Assembly: GCA_013122435.1 (NCBI GenBank)
Contig: WYDT01000005.1
Coordinates: 310,001-374,000 of the forward strand
DNA length: 64,000 bases
DNA from: Chloroflexi bacterium AL-N1
GTDB lineage: Bacteria > Chloroflexota > Chloroflexia > Chloroflexales > Roseiflexaceae
Direction: 5' to 3'
The notes under the pieces are model-generated. The model saw only the letters and a program-made list of their open reading frames with translations, was not told the DNA's origin and ran no database searches. Every line of letters begins with the position of its first letter. Positions within the stretch are counted from its first letter, which is position 1. Both the position numbers and the translations under genes were made by a program. This document shows, piece after piece, positions 9,751-18,717 of the stretch.

Positions 9751-11280
9751 ATGCCATACCTCCTTGGTCTTGATATTGGCACTTCAGGAGCGAAAGCGTT
9801 GCTCTGTAACGAAGATGGTCGTGTGCTCGCAACTGCTACGTCCGAGTATGGACTGTCTGCACCTCACCCCCTTTGGAGCGAACAAGACCCGTTGGATTGG
9901 TGGCGTGGTGCACAGGAAGCTCTGCGCGATGTGTTCAAAGAGGCGAGTGTCGATACTGCCCAGATCGTTGGATTGGGATTGACCGGCCAGATGCATGGTG
10001 CGACTTTTTTGGGAAACGATGGAGACATTATTCGCCCCGCGCTCCTGTGGAACGACCAGCGCACTGCGGCTGAGTGCGATGAAATGACCTTGCGTGTTGG
10101 TGCTCCACGGTTGATCGAGATTGCGGGCAACCCGGCGCTGACGGGCTTTCAGGCGCCCAAAATCCTGTGGCTACGTAACCATGAACCGGATAACTTTGCG
10201 CGTGTCACACAAGTATTGCTTCCCAAAGACTATATTCGCCTTAAACTGACGGGTGTGAGTGCGACAGATGCCGCAGATGCCGCAGGTACCTTATTGCTGG
10301 ATCTGCACAAACGTGATTGGAGCAACGAAATCCTCACCGCACTCGATATCCCGCACGACTGGCTGCCCAAAGTGTATGAAGGGCCACAGGTGACGGGTTC
10401 TTTGTTAGAAGATGTTGCCGATGTACTTGGCCTGCCATCGGGCACTCCCGTGATCGCGGGGGGCGGCGACAATGCTACAGCGGCTATCGGCACGGGTATT
10501 GTTAAGCCTGGAGTGTTGAGTAGTAGCATTGGCACCAGTGGGGTGCTGTTTGCCCACGCCGACAACGCTGCATTCGATCCACAGGGGCGCTTGCACTCCT
10601 TCTGCCACTCGGTGCCAAACCAATATCACCTGATGGCCGTAACACTGGCTGCTGGCGGATCACTACGCTGGATGCGCGATATCCTGCGTGAGTCCGACTC
10701 GGGAACCCACGAATTGTCTTACAACGAAATGGCGGTTGCGGCTGAAATGGTGCCACCGGGCAGTGAAGGTCTGCTGTTTTTACCCTACCTGACTGGCGAA
10801 CGCACGCCCCACCTCGATCCACTGGCACGCGGTGCGTTTGTGGGACTCACGACACGGCATGGTGCCGCCCATATGATTCGTGCGGTGATGGAAGGTGTGG
10901 TTTTCTCACTGCGTGATGGTCTGACCATCATGCGTGAATTGGGCATCGCCGCCGATGAGATTTGTGCAACGGGTGGCGGTGCACGTAGCCCGCTCTGGCG
11001 GCAAATGCAGGCTGACATCTACGGCACATCGGTGGTGACGCTTGTGGCCGAAGAAGGTCCGGCCTATGGGGCTGCATTGCTGGCTGGCATAGGCGCAGGT
11101 CTGTTTGCTGATGTACCTGATGCTGTGAACAAGTGTGTGCAGGTTGCTCAGGTGACTGAGCCGAATCCTGAAGCACAGGAAAAATACAACTATAACTACG
11201 CTGTCTATCGCGATATGTATAGCAATTTGCGCGATGGCATGCATCGGCTTTCCAACGCAACGAAAACGAAACTGGTCTAG
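9751..11280 (+). CDS. xylB: Xylulokinase
   Basis: FGGY-family carbohydrate kinase of 509 residues, phosphorylating D-xylulose to xylulose 5-phosphate in the cytosol. The N-terminal phosphate loop LGLDIGTSGAKALL is followed by LTGQMHGATFL and LLWNDQRTAAEC, diagnostic for xylulokinase. The second domain has VIAGGGDNATAAIGTG and the signature RAVMEGVVFSLRDGL, then ICATGGGARSPLWRQMQADI. The ATG at 9751 has AAAGGA 5 nt upstream. It follows the dehydrogenase-cupin-isomerase operon, whose terminator separates them, so the genes are probably functionally linked but separately transcribed. Its TAG overlaps the convergent stop of the next gene. Confidence 0.93.
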   Translation: MPYLLGLDIGTSGAKALLCNEDGRVLATATSEYGLSAPHPLWSEQDPLDWWRGAQEALRDVFKEASVDTAQIVGLGLTGQMHGATFLGNDGDIIRPALLWNDQRTAAECDEMTLRVGAPRLIEIAGNPALTGFQAPKILWLRNHEPDNFARVTQVLLPKDYIRLKLTGVSATDAADAAGTLLLDLHKRDWSNEILTALDIPHDWLPKVYEGPQVTGSLLEDVADVLGLPSGTPVIAGGGDNATAAIGTGIVKPGVLSSSIGTSGVLFAHADNAAFDPQGRLHSFCHSVPNQYHLMAVTLAAGGSLRWMRDILRESDSGTHELSYNEMAVAAEMVPPGSEGLLFLPYLTGERTPHLDPLARGAFVGLTTRHGAAHMIRAVMEGVVFSLRDGLTIMRELGIAADEICATGGGARSPLWRQMQADIYGTSVVTLVAEEGPAYGAALLAGIGAGLFADVPDAVNKCVQVAQVTEPNPEAQEKYNYNYAVYRDMYSNLRDGMHRLSNATKTKLV

Positions 11281-11516
11281 CCACCAAACAGAAGATCCAG
11301 TACATCGGTTGCGTGGCTGCGTGATTCGAGAATGTCGGGGTTATATATCTCGGTGTATCCACACGAACTACACGAGGTAGCAATAAAGACATTGTGCTGG
11401 ATATCGAGTAATTTGGATAATCCGGTGCCGATTGCCGAAAAACGCTTTACATAAGCACCTTGCTGATTACACTTGCAACAGACAAAACGCTCGGCCAGTT
11501 GTTCATCGATACTCAT
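11277..11516 (-). CDS. Zn-ribbon nucleic-acid-binding protein
   Basis: A 79-residue protein with two CxxC knuckles, FVCCKCNQQGAYVKR and ATSCSSCGYTEIY, spaced as in the small zinc-ribbon family described as predicted nucleic-acid-binding (PF09855 type). GAGG stands 5 nt before the ATG. Its stop codon overlaps the xylB stop by convergence. The target is unknown; the family commonly carries the segment GTGLSKLLDIQHN seen here between the knuckles. Confidence 0.8.
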   Translation of the reverse strand: MSIDEQLAERFVCCKCNQQGAYVKRFSAIGTGLSKLLDIQHNVFIATSCSSCGYTEIYNPDILESRSHATDVLDLLFGG

Positions 11517-11598
11517 ATCATCCTCACGGCATTATATGTTTTGGTATCATCATGTATGGTTCAGGAGGTATGAGGTTACAGGTGAGATATCTTCCGTC

Positions 11599-12216
11599 TT
11601 ACTGCAACTGTTCGCTCAATTCTCCATGGGCGTCTGCCAGCCAGGGATGCACGACCAGTAGCGTATCACGGCGTTGCCACAGGTAATCGACATAACAGAA
11701 CACCGCATGGTCCAGCGATTGCTCCATAGCCGCAAGCAGTTCTGTCAGATAGGGTGGATCCCCTGCTTGATCCCACTTAATCTTGTCGGCGATAAAAACG
11801 ATTTTGTCGAATGCGGTGGCATGCTGTTTGAGCGTGGTGTGGCACCCCATCGCGCTGAGAATGGCAGGGTTATCAATGCCAAAAATGACCTGTGCAATGA
11901 CTGCTGAGAGCTTTTGATGAATAATCATTAGTACCGCCCGCTCTTCGGGCAAAATCTCAAGGTTTAGCTGTTCGGCAAGGGTAATGCGCTGGTCTGGTGG
12001 GACAATTGCACTGATGTCGTGCAACCATCCCTCAATTTCGGCGTCATCACCATGTGCGTTCCAACGTTGTGCTAAACGCTTGGCTTCAGCCGCCACACGC
12101 ATGTGGTGTCCGACGGTTTTGGATTGGCCATGCTGGGTCAACAAAGTGGTCATGTCTGTTTTGATATCACCCGTTAAAGCGATATCCTGGGTAAAAACAG
12201 TCAATGCTGGATGCAT
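11599..12216 (-). CDS. HD-domain hydrolase, YqeK-like
   Basis: A 205-residue HD-superfamily phosphohydrolase resembling YqeK, which cleaves diadenosine tetraphosphate symmetrically. Ligand motifs in order are HGQSKTVGHHMRVAAEAKRLA (first His), GWLHDIS (the HD pair), VLMIIHQK, MGCHTTLK and FDKIVFIADKIKWDQ (the late Asp of YqeK). YqeK usually sits beside nadD; that gene is not here. The neighbour 25 nt upstream on the same strand is the DUF368 membrane protein, so the two may be co-transcribed. Confidence 0.82.
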   Translation of the reverse strand: MHPALTVFTQDIALTGDIKTDMTTLLTQHGQSKTVGHHMRVAAEAKRLAQRWNAHGDDAEIEGWLHDISAIVPPDQRITLAEQLNLEILPEERAVLMIIHQKLSAVIAQVIFGIDNPAILSAMGCHTTLKQHATAFDKIVFIADKIKWDQAGDPPYLTELLAAMEQSLDHAVFCYVDYLWQRRDTLLVVHPWLADAHGELSEQLQ

Positions 12217-12241
12217 AATCTGTGTTTTCCTCTACGCCTCT

Positions 12242-13171
12242 TTATGTTGATCGTCCCTGCTGCCGATCGATCACTGTCACCAGCACAAAGCCAACTATGG
12301 CCAGGCCCAGAGCCAACCAGAATGCACCTGCTGCCATATTCGGCAAAATGTTGCGCTCAATCAATGGCACAATCTCACCGTGTCGATCGATACGTGTCTC
12401 AAGCACTTCTTTCCAGGGCCAGATTTCCCACAGTGAGCCGATCATAAATCCCACAAGTGTGGCAACTGTGGCCTGTTCATAGTTTCGCAAAAGCCAGCTC
12501 AATACACGTGAGAAACCCATAATGCCTACAATAGCGCCAAGTCCGACCGGAATAATGGCAAGTAAATTAAATGATGCCACTGATTCTAGTACGAAGTCAT
12601 ATTGCCCGAGAATTAACAACAGAAATGAGCCGGAGATACCAGGGAGAATCATCGCCATAATAGCAATCATCCCACTGAAAAAGAGCGTAATCGGGTCGTT
12701 TGGCATATCTTGAGGAATTAAATTCACAATGATAAAGGCCACAACGGCCCCGACCAACAACATAATACCAGTGATAACTGACCACCGTATCTTTGCCCCA
12801 ACCGCAATAATCGAGGCCACGATTAGCCCAAAGAAAAAGGAAAACAGCAGTTCTCTCTCATTGTTAAGCATCCATTCGATGCCATTGGCAAGGGTAATAA
12901 TAGCTATACCAACGCCGGTAAAGAGGACCATCAAAAATTGCCAGGGAATATGGTCAAAAACGGCTTTAATCCTGCCCTGGAAGAGAAGTTGTGCGAACTT
13001 GATGTTAAATGATTTGATGGCATTGATCAGTTCCTCGTAAATGCCCATTATAAACGCCATGGTCCCGCCAGAAACACCAGGGACAATATCCGCAGCACCC
13101 ATTGCTAACCCCGTCCCAAAGAGATGCGCATATTCTTTTGGTGTACGAGAACGCTTGCTAGATTCGGTCAT
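12242..13171 (-). CDS. DUF368 membrane protein (PopT-like)
   Basis: A 309-residue polytopic membrane protein of the DUF368 family, members of which (PopT) were recently linked to undecaprenyl phosphate recycling across the membrane. The conserved opening GTGLAMGAADIVPGVSGGTMAFIMGIYEELI is present, as is the internal echo GMIAIMAMILPGISGSFLLLILGQYDFVL. About eight or nine hydrophobic segments can be counted. AGGTGG precedes the ATG. The YqeK-like gene follows downstream. A role in cell-envelope lipid carrier recycling is inferred from the family. Confidence 0.88.
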   Translation of the reverse strand: MTESSKRSRTPKEYAHLFGTGLAMGAADIVPGVSGGTMAFIMGIYEELINAIKSFNIKFAQLLFQGRIKAVFDHIPWQFLMVLFTGVGIAIITLANGIEWMLNNERELLFSFFFGLIVASIIAVGAKIRWSVITGIMLLVGAVVAFIIVNLIPQDMPNDPITLFFSGMIAIMAMILPGISGSFLLLILGQYDFVLESVASFNLLAIIPVGLGAIVGIMGFSRVLSWLLRNYEQATVATLVGFMIGSLWEIWPWKEVLETRIDRHGEIVPLIERNILPNMAAGAFWLALGLAIVGFVLVTVIDRQQGRST

Positions 13172-13499
13172 TACCTTTGTTCCACCTATCTGTAGTTCTA
13201 TAAAAGGGTCGTATAACTTCTATGGTAATAGTCTTTTGTCTGGGAGTTACCTGCAACAGTACCCTCACCACAAAAAACCGCGCCTATCATGCCTGAAGAA
13301 CCGTCTTTCGTCAATTCAACCATAACGCTCCACCATATACAACGTACTTTGGTTGGTACTCGTTGCATGTTTGACAGAATTGCAATAGAGAGACCTGTCA
13401 CTTTTACTTATTCTGCTTTATCTTAACTATCCTGCCAGCGACCAATTGACATGTGCTTGTTGCGAATGCTACAATCACGCCAATAGATATCCAAATGAC
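13172..13499. other. Intergenic, divergent promoters presumed
   Basis: This stretch separates the leftward DUF368 gene from the rightward T-box leader. I see no coding region. It must hold two divergent promoters, but I cannot assign convincing -35/-10 pairs. Confidence 0.4.
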
Positions 13500-13847
13500 A
13501 TTGACGGGGAACAGTACGTGTGTGGTTGGACAGCCAGCGAGTCAGGGATGGTGCAAGCCTGACCAGCAAACCAACACCGAACCCACCCTTGAGTTGTGGT
13601 CGAACCGTTGACAAGAGACTTGAGACTGGAAGCTAGAGGCTAGTAGTGGTCATAAGATCACTCGCCGCACAATTACTAGTCCCTCGTCTCTAGCCTCTCA
13701 ACGATAAGATCTACCGGCCAGTCCTCCGTGATCGGGATGCGCTATCGCCTATCGGGCTGTAGCGGCAGAGTGGGAGCCATCTGGCTCCAAACAAGGTGGT
13801 ACCGCGGTTTTTCCGTCCTTGAGCAATAGCTGCTCAGGGGCGTTTTT
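13500..13847 (+). promoter_or_regulatory. T-box leader, proline specifier, controlling proS
   Basis: A T-box riboswitch senses uncharged tRNA. The Stem I start with the GGGGAACAGTA element lies near 13506, the conserved distal-loop segment GGGATGGTGCAAGCC near 13545-13559, and the specifier region GAACCCACC at 13579-13587, where CCC (13582-13584) is a proline codon. The T-box antiterminator AAGGTGGTACCGCG is at 13793-13806, after a GAGCC/GGCTC hairpin. A terminator follows at once. An extra perfect hairpin, AGAGGCTAG (13635-13643) with CTAGCCTCT (13690-13698), lies between Stem I and the antiterminator. The downstream gene is prolyl-tRNA synthetase, agreeing with the CCC specifier. Confidence 0.88.
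13814..13847 (+). terminator. T-box-controlled terminator
   Basis: CGTCCTTGAGCA (13814-13825) pairs, with G-U wobbles, with TGCTCAGGGGCG (13831-13842) and is followed by five T. Formation of the T-box antiterminator would compete with this hairpin. Confidence 0.8.
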
Positions 13848-13872
13848 ATGTGTCATAAAATGGAGGTTGCTC

Positions 13873-15594
13873 ATGCGTTTTTCAGTCCTTTTCGGGCGCA
13901 CTTTGCGTGAAGCGCCGAGTGATGCCGACAGTCAGGCCCATCAGTTGGTGTTGCGTGCCGGGTTAGCTCGCCCACTGCTTGCGGGTGGGTTTGCGCTTTT
14001 GCCACTGGGCATGCGTGTGTTGCGGAACATCGAAGCGATCATACATGATGAGATGGCACACATCGAGGCACAGGAGTTTCGTACGCCCGTCGTCCAGTCT
14101 GCGGAAGCCTGGCAACAGACCGGGCGTTACCACGATTACGGCCCACTCATGTTGCGCCTGACCGACCGTAGCGAGCGCTCGCTGATCTTTGCGCCAACCC
14201 ACGAGGAAGCCATTGCCGAACTGGCACGGCGCGAGATCACCTCATATCGGCAGCTATCGGCAGTAGTCTACCAGATCCACACCAAGTACCGCGACGAGAT
14301 GCGCCCCCGCAATGGTCTGGTACGGACGCGTGAGTTTACCATGCTCGATGCCTACTCACTCGATGCCACCCATGCGGGACTCGACGCTGCGTATGAGCAG
14401 CTTGCCCAGGCATTTGAGTCTATCTTCGAGCGTTGTGGAGTCCAGTTTGTCAAGGTCTCCGCTGCTACAGGCGAAATGGGTGGACGTGAGGCGTGCGAAT
14501 ACATGACACTTTCAGCATCAGGTGAAGATACACTAGCTATCTGTAAGAACTGTAACTATGCCGCTAACGTTGAAATTGCCGTTGCACAATACGATAACAC
14601 CACCATAAGCGAACACATGATGGAAGAAGTCGCCACACCGAACTGTACTACGATTACCGAAGTTGCCACATTCCTTGATGTGCCGGAAGCGGCGACGGCC
14701 AAGGCTGTGTTCTTCGACACGCCGGAACACGGCTGTATCTTTGTCGTCATTCGTGGCGATCTGGAAGTCAACGAAATTAAGGTGCGCTCACTTTTGGGTG
14801 TCTCAGCACTCACACCTGCTACCGCCGAGCAGATTGCAGCAAGTGGTGCGGTGGCGGGCTATGCTTCTCCGGTCGGGCTATCCATTCGCACCGATCTGGC
14901 GGCAGAAGATGAGGATAAAACAATCATCGTTGTGGCTGACCAATCCATCGTCGCCGGAGGAGGTCTGGTGAGCGGTGCGAACCGCGAGGGATACCACCTA
15001 CAGCATGTGGTGTATGCCCGCGACTGGCAGGCGACTCTCACAGGTGATGTGGCAACGGTGCGTGCTGGTGACATATGTGTGCAGTGTGGTGCACCTCTCA
15101 TATTGGAGCGCGGGGTCGAGATTGGACATATCTTCAAACTGGGCACCCGCTACACCGAGGCACTCGGCGCCACCTACCTCGATCAGAATGGTGTGGCCCA
15201 ACCAGTCGTAATGGGATCGTACGGCATTGGGCTGGAGCGCCTGCTACAGATCATTGTTGAGCAGCATCACGACGACGCGGGGATTGTCTGGCCCAGCGCA
15301 CTCGCGCCCTTTGATATTCATCTGGTGCTGCTGGGGAAAAAAGGTGAAGTCCGCGCAGCAGGTGACGAACTCTATGACGATTTGCGCCATGCAGGCTTGC
15401 GAACACTCTACGACGACCGGCAGGAGACACCGGGTGTCAAATTCAACGACGCCGATCTGATTGGCCTGCCACTCCGCGTAGTGATCAGCGAACGGCTGTT
15501 ATCAGCCCAGCAGATCGAAGTGAAACCACGCAACGGTGAGGTTATCAAGATCGCACGTGATCAGGTGATTGAAACTATTCGCACTTTCAAATGA
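13873..15594 (+). CDS. proS: Prolyl-tRNA synthetase
   Basis: Class II aminoacyl-tRNA synthetase of 573 residues charging tRNA-Pro, of the bacterial type with an editing domain. Motif 2 is visible as [23 protein letters not shown] followed by [23 protein letters not shown]; the INS-type editing domain lies about residues 225-390 ([10 protein letters not shown].. [13 protein letters not shown]); motif 3 is [29 protein letters not shown]; the anticodon-binding domain begins [19 protein letters not shown] precedes the ATG at 13873. Expression is controlled by the T-box leader upstream. An acetyltransferase follows after 12 nt and is probably co-transcribed. Confidence 0.96.
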   Translation: MRFSVLFGRTLREAPSDADSQAHQLVLRAGLARPLLAGGFALLPLGMRVLRNIEAIIHDEMAHIEAQEFRTPVVQSAEAWQQTGRYHDYGPLMLRLTDRSERSLIFAPTHEEAIAELARREITSYRQLSAVVYQIHTKYRDEMRPRNGLVRTREFTMLDAYSLDATHAGLDAAYEQLAQAFESIFERCGVQFVKVSAATGEMGGREACEYMTLSASGEDTLAICKNCNYAANVEIAVAQYDNTTISEHMMEEVATPNCTTITEVATFLDVPEAATAKAVFFDTPEHGCIFVVIRGDLEVNEIKVRSLLGVSALTPATAEQIAASGAVAGYASPVGLSIRTDLAAEDEDKTIIVVADQSIVAGGGLVSGANREGYHLQHVVYARDWQATLTGDVATVRAGDICVQCGAPLILERGVEIGHIFKLGTRYTEALGATYLDQNGVAQPVVMGSYGIGLERLLQIIVEQHHDDAGIVWPSALAPFDIHLVLLGKKGEVRAAGDELYDDLRHAGLRTLYDDRQETPGVKFNDADLIGLPLRVVISERLLSAQQIEVKPRNGEVIKIARDQVIETIRTFK

Positions 15595-15606
15595 TGGACA
15601 CAAGCT

Positions 15607-16203
15607 ATGGCAACACAGATCAGGCTCGCAACCACACACGATGCAGCGTCGATCCTGGCGATCTATGCACCAATTGTCAGTACAACATCGATCTCGTTTG
15701 AACTGCACCCGCCAACGGTGGACGAAATGCAGCAGCGTATCGCCACCACGCTCACCCGTCTTCCCTGGCTGGTCTGCTTACAGAACGATCAGGTTATCGG
15801 TTATGCCTATGCGAACCCTCATCGGACGCGCATGTCCTACCAGTGGTCGGTCGAAGTATCGGTGTATGTAGCGCACAATGCACAACGCGCTAGTGTTGGT
15901 CGTGCGCTTTACACAGGGCTGTTTAATGTCTTACGGTTACAGGGGTTTTACAACGCCTATGCAGTCATTACGCTCCCCAACCCATCCAGTGTACATGCTC
16001 ACGAAGTGCTGGGCTTTCGGCATATCGGCGTTCATCGTGAGGCAGGGTATAAACTTGGCCAGTGGCACGATGTTGGCTGGTGGCAGCTTTCGCTCCAACC
16101 GCATCCACCTCATCCTCAACCTCCGGTATCAATACAAGAAGTTGCGGATAACGAAGAATTTGCAGCAGTTTTGAAGGGTGCCTGTTCACATCTGCGGATA
16201 TAG
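15607..16203 (+). CDS. GNAT acetyltransferase (Pat/MnaT-like)
   Basis: A 198-residue GNAT-fold N-acetyltransferase close to the phosphinothricin / methionine-sulfoximine acetyltransferase group. Matching features are IRLATTHDAASILAIYAPIVSTTSISFE, GYAYANPHRTRMSYQWSVEVSVYV, the acetyl-CoA loop AQRASVGRALYTGL (normally RGxG/A, here less canonical), and GFRHIGVHREAGYKLGQWHDVGWWQL. The tail after residue 165 is extra. It starts 12 nt after proS, so it is likely under the same T-box. Physiological substrates are probably small amino acid analogues. Confidence 0.87.
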   Translation: MATQIRLATTHDAASILAIYAPIVSTTSISFELHPPTVDEMQQRIATTLTRLPWLVCLQNDQVIGYAYANPHRTRMSYQWSVEVSVYVAHNAQRASVGRALYTGLFNVLRLQGFYNAYAVITLPNPSSVHAHEVLGFRHIGVHREAGYKLGQWHDVGWWQLSLQPHPPHPQPPVSIQEVADNEEFAAVLKGACSHLRI

Positions 16204-16290
16204 CAGATGCTCAGGATTGTACTGGACGTATGCGATTCCTGTTGTATGCTATAGGAAAGGACACCCGATAACACAGAAGGAATGTAGAGG

Positions 16291-17043
16291 ATGAACACAA
16301 CCACAATTTCATCAGCACTTATTGATGCACTTCGCACCGCGCAGCATGTCGTGGTGCTGACCGGCGCAGGCATATCCGCAGAGAGTGGCATTCCCACCTT
16401 CCGCGATGCTCAGACCGGTCTGTGGGCGCAGTATCGCCCGGAGGAACTTGCCACGCCCGAAGCCTTTATGAGTAACCCACGTTTGGTTTGGGAATGGTAT
16501 GCATGGCGTCGTGAACTGGTTTCGCATGCGGCGCCCAACCCGGGCCACTTTGCGCTGGCAACCTTGCAGCAACATATCCCGCAGGTTACGGTGATAACGC
16601 AAAATGTGGATGGCTTTCACCAGCAGGCGGGGAGCCAGACCGTCATTGAACTACACGGCAACATCACGCGCACCAAGTGTTTCGATGATAACACCATTGT
16701 CGATCAATGGGACGAAACCGACGAGGTACCACCCCGCTGCCCTAGCTGCAATGGCTTGCTGCGTCCCGATGTTGTGTGGTTTGGTGAGACATTGCCGCTT
16801 ACCGCGCTCGACGCTGCTTATGCCGCGACGACAGGCTGCGATCTGTTCCTCTCGATTGGTACCTCGGCGCTGGTGCATCCCGCAGCCTCACTGCCATACG
16901 AAGCCTTGCAGCGTGGCACAACAGTTGTGGAGATTAACCCCGATGCGACACCATTGACCGGCGATGTGCACTACTCGTTGCGTGGTCCGGCAGGTGTAGT
17001 GTTGCCCGCACTGCTCGCAACGACGTGGCCGGAAGGGGGGTAG
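16291..17043 (+). CDS. NAD-dependent protein deacylase (sirtuin)
   Basis: CobB-type sirtuin of 250 residues that removes acyl groups from lysines using NAD. NAD-binding motifs GAGISAESGIPTFRDA and TQNVDGFHQQAG are intact, with the catalytic His in IELHGN. The segment EWYAWRRELV supplies the Y-x-x-R pair typical of class III (SIRT5-like) desuccinylases. The structural zinc site is unusual: the second knuckle CPSC is present, but the first reads TKCFDDN with only one cysteine. A non-canonical partner ligand or loss of zinc is possible. AAGGAATG precedes the ATG. Confidence 0.92.
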   Translation: MNTTTISSALIDALRTAQHVVVLTGAGISAESGIPTFRDAQTGLWAQYRPEELATPEAFMSNPRLVWEWYAWRRELVSHAAPNPGHFALATLQQHIPQVTVITQNVDGFHQQAGSQTVIELHGNITRTKCFDDNTIVDQWDETDEVPPRCPSCNGLLRPDVVWFGETLPLTALDAAYAATTGCDLFLSIGTSALVHPAASLPYEALQRGTTVVEINPDATPLTGDVHYSLRGPAGVVLPALLATTWPEGG

Positions 17044-17049
17044 TCGTGT

Positions 17050-17300
17050 ATATAGTCAGGTTGTAAGGGTAGCAGCGGCTGCTGACCGCTGAACAGTCGT
17101 GTGGTACTGCACACGGCGGTTGTAAACCGCCGCTACTGCTCACTATAAAACCATTTTCTTACTCAGTCTCTTATTGCTATGCCGTTCAGAATCGGCGCCA
17201 GCTGAACGGTGCTCGCAATCCGCCGCAACAAGAGATTATTGTTTTCAGGGAACTGTAGCAGCGGCTTTGAGCCGCTGAACGGTGGTTGCAATCTGTTGCT
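17050..17300. repeat. Dispersed GC-rich palindromes
   Basis: The gap between the sirtuin and the TetR gene contains several versions of a palindromic element: GGCGGTTGTAAACCGCCG near 17115-17132, and related AGCGGC..GCCGCTGAA fragments near 17072-17090 and 17258-17280. The same core recurs as tandem copies at 20069-20300 and as GCGGTGGTTTGCAACCGCC at 50841-50859. It resembles a dispersed repetitive palindrome of this genome. Confidence 0.6.
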
Positions 17301-17325
17301 ACTGGCTATAAACCTGTGCTCTTGC

Positions 17326-17931
17326 TCAATGCTTGGTTGCAATCCCGTTCAGAATCATCGCGAGACTCTGCTGCGCTTTCTTGAGCGCGTCTTCCCGATT
17401 GTCGCTGGCGGCGATCCACAGCGCAGCATCCATCATCGCACCATTGAGCATCCAGGCCAGCGCTTCCGGGTCTGTCTCGCTGATTCGCCCCTGTCCCATA
17501 AGGACACGCAGTTCCTCAGTGATATAGGCAATCGAAGCTTGTGCATCGATGTCACGTAACCGCTGCCCCAGGACGGCAGGTGCATCTTGCAGCACAATGC
17601 GCTGGACTTCAGGGTCGAGTGTAAGGCTGAGATACGTTTGACAGCTTAATTGAAACCCCTCCCAGCGATCATCGGTCGAGTACCACACGGCATCCATCTT
17701 CGCACCCATCTCCTGGTCAATCTGTTTGACCACTGCCTCCAGAAGCCCTTCTTTGCCGCCAAAGTGGTGATAGAGCGCACCACGTGTGAGACCAACCTCT
17801 GCACAAAGCTCATCCATCGATGTCACAGCATATCCGACCTGTGCAAAAGAACGGCGGGCTGCAGCAATCAGCTTGGTGGTCGTCTCGGCAATCATCTCTG
17901 TGCGTGATCGGCGTACTTTAGTTTCAGACAT
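17326..17931 (-). CDS. TetR family transcriptional regulator
   Basis: A 201-residue repressor. Residues ~10-65 carry the TetR helix-turn-helix: RRSFAQVGYAVTSMDELCAEVGLTRGALYHHFGGKEGLLEAVV. The C-terminal ligand domain (WEGFQLSCQTYLSLTLDPEVQRIVLQDAPAVLG, GRISETDPEALAWMLNGAM) is like the common TetR C-terminal family with a conserved Asp-Ala-Pro. The ATG at 17931 is preceded by GAGG; the frame is open further upstream but would run through the operators. Divergent from an acetyltransferase/amine oxidase operon, with two palindromes in between, so it probably represses itself and that operon. Confidence 0.92.
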   Translation of the reverse strand: MSETKVRRSRTEMIAETTTKLIAAARRSFAQVGYAVTSMDELCAEVGLTRGALYHHFGGKEGLLEAVVKQIDQEMGAKMDAVWYSTDDRWEGFQLSCQTYLSLTLDPEVQRIVLQDAPAVLGQRLRDIDAQASIAYITEELRVLMGQGRISETDPEALAWMLNGAMMDAALWIAASDNREDALKKAQQSLAMILNGIATKH

Positions 17932-17949
17932 AAACGCACCTCGCACTTG

Positions 17950-18003
17950 ACATACGCTGCGTATGTTAATACAATACATGGCATTCACATACGTATTGTA
18001 TGT
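17950..18003. promoter_or_regulatory. Two palindromic operators for the TetR repressor
   Basis: ACATACG-CTG-CGTATGT at 17950-17966 is a perfect palindrome. ACATACG-TAT-TGTATGT at 17987-18003 is the same element with one mismatch. They lie 37 bp apart centre to centre, between divergent start codons at 17931 and 18025, as expected for TetR binding sites. Confidence 0.75.
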
Positions 18004-18024
18004 TATTTCATAAGGAGTTGCAAG

Positions 18025-18717
18025 ATGCAAACAGTTGCGACCGAAAGTAACAGATATGGCATTACGGTGCGCCGCGCAACGCTAGCAGATGCCGCCTTCC
18101 TGGCACGCATTGACCAGATTGCTGCGAGTGTACCGTTTGAGCGATCTCTTTGGGATGACTTGCTTGAACCGTTGGGTGTGTCACCACACACGTTTGTCGA
18201 GGCGATGTTCACACTAAATGCTTCGAACTGGGGGCGCACCGAGGAGTTTATCGTATTGGAAAAAGATGGTCAACCTGTGGCTGCCTGTGTGGTCTTTGAG
18301 CCACCTCAAGTGCAAGAGGATCGTCGACCATTACGTTTGGAGAAGCTTACCGACATTGCCACACATCTGTCGTGGAGTGACTCAATGACGGAGGAGTTTC
18401 AGCAACATTATGAGGTGTTTTGGGGTAGTCGCAACACTCCTTTCCTTGCGCCACAGGCCCCCGTGCTTATCGAGTCAGTGGGGGTAGTGCCAGAAGCGCG
18501 AGGACTTGGCTTGGGTAAGCGCCTAATGCAAGAGGCCTTCGCTGAGGCACGTCAACGCGGTCACGACACCATCGGGATTATGGTTATCCACGGCAACGAT
18601 ATCGCACGCAGCCTCTATGAAAGTTCAGGCTTTAAACCATACATTACATATCATGCCAACTATTTTGATTATGGCTTTCCTGGTGTGACGAAATATCGTG
18701 CGTCGCTGAAGAGTTAA
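18025..18717 (+). CDS. GNAT family acetyltransferase
   Basis: A 230-residue GNAT acetyltransferase. It begins with a typical VRRATLADAAFLARI strand and carries the acetyl-CoA binding motif GVVPEARGLGLGKRLMQEAF (R-G-x-G-L-G-K), followed by GIMVIHGNDIARSLYESSGFKPY. The central ~90 residues are longer than in minimal GNATs. AAGGAG precedes the ATG at 18025. Its TAA shares one base with the ATG of the downstream amine oxidase, so the two are translationally coupled and probably act on one substrate, perhaps a polyamine or xenobiotic amine (inference). Confidence 0.87.
   Translation: MQTVATESNRYGITVRRATLADAAFLARIDQIAASVPFERSLWDDLLEPLGVSPHTFVEAMFTLNASNWGRTEEFIVLEKDGQPVAACVVFEPPQVQEDRRPLRLEKLTDIATHLSWSDSMTEEFQQHYEVFWGSRNTPFLAPQAPVLIESVGVVPEARGLGLGKRLMQEAFAEARQRGHDTIGIMVIHGNDIARSLYESSGFKPYITYHANYFDYGFPGVTKYRASLKS

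Noticed and set aside
13630..13700. The CTAGCCTCT palindrome as a separate mobile element
   Set aside because: It lies inside the T-box leader, has no target duplication or coding content, and is better described as an extra stem of the leader.
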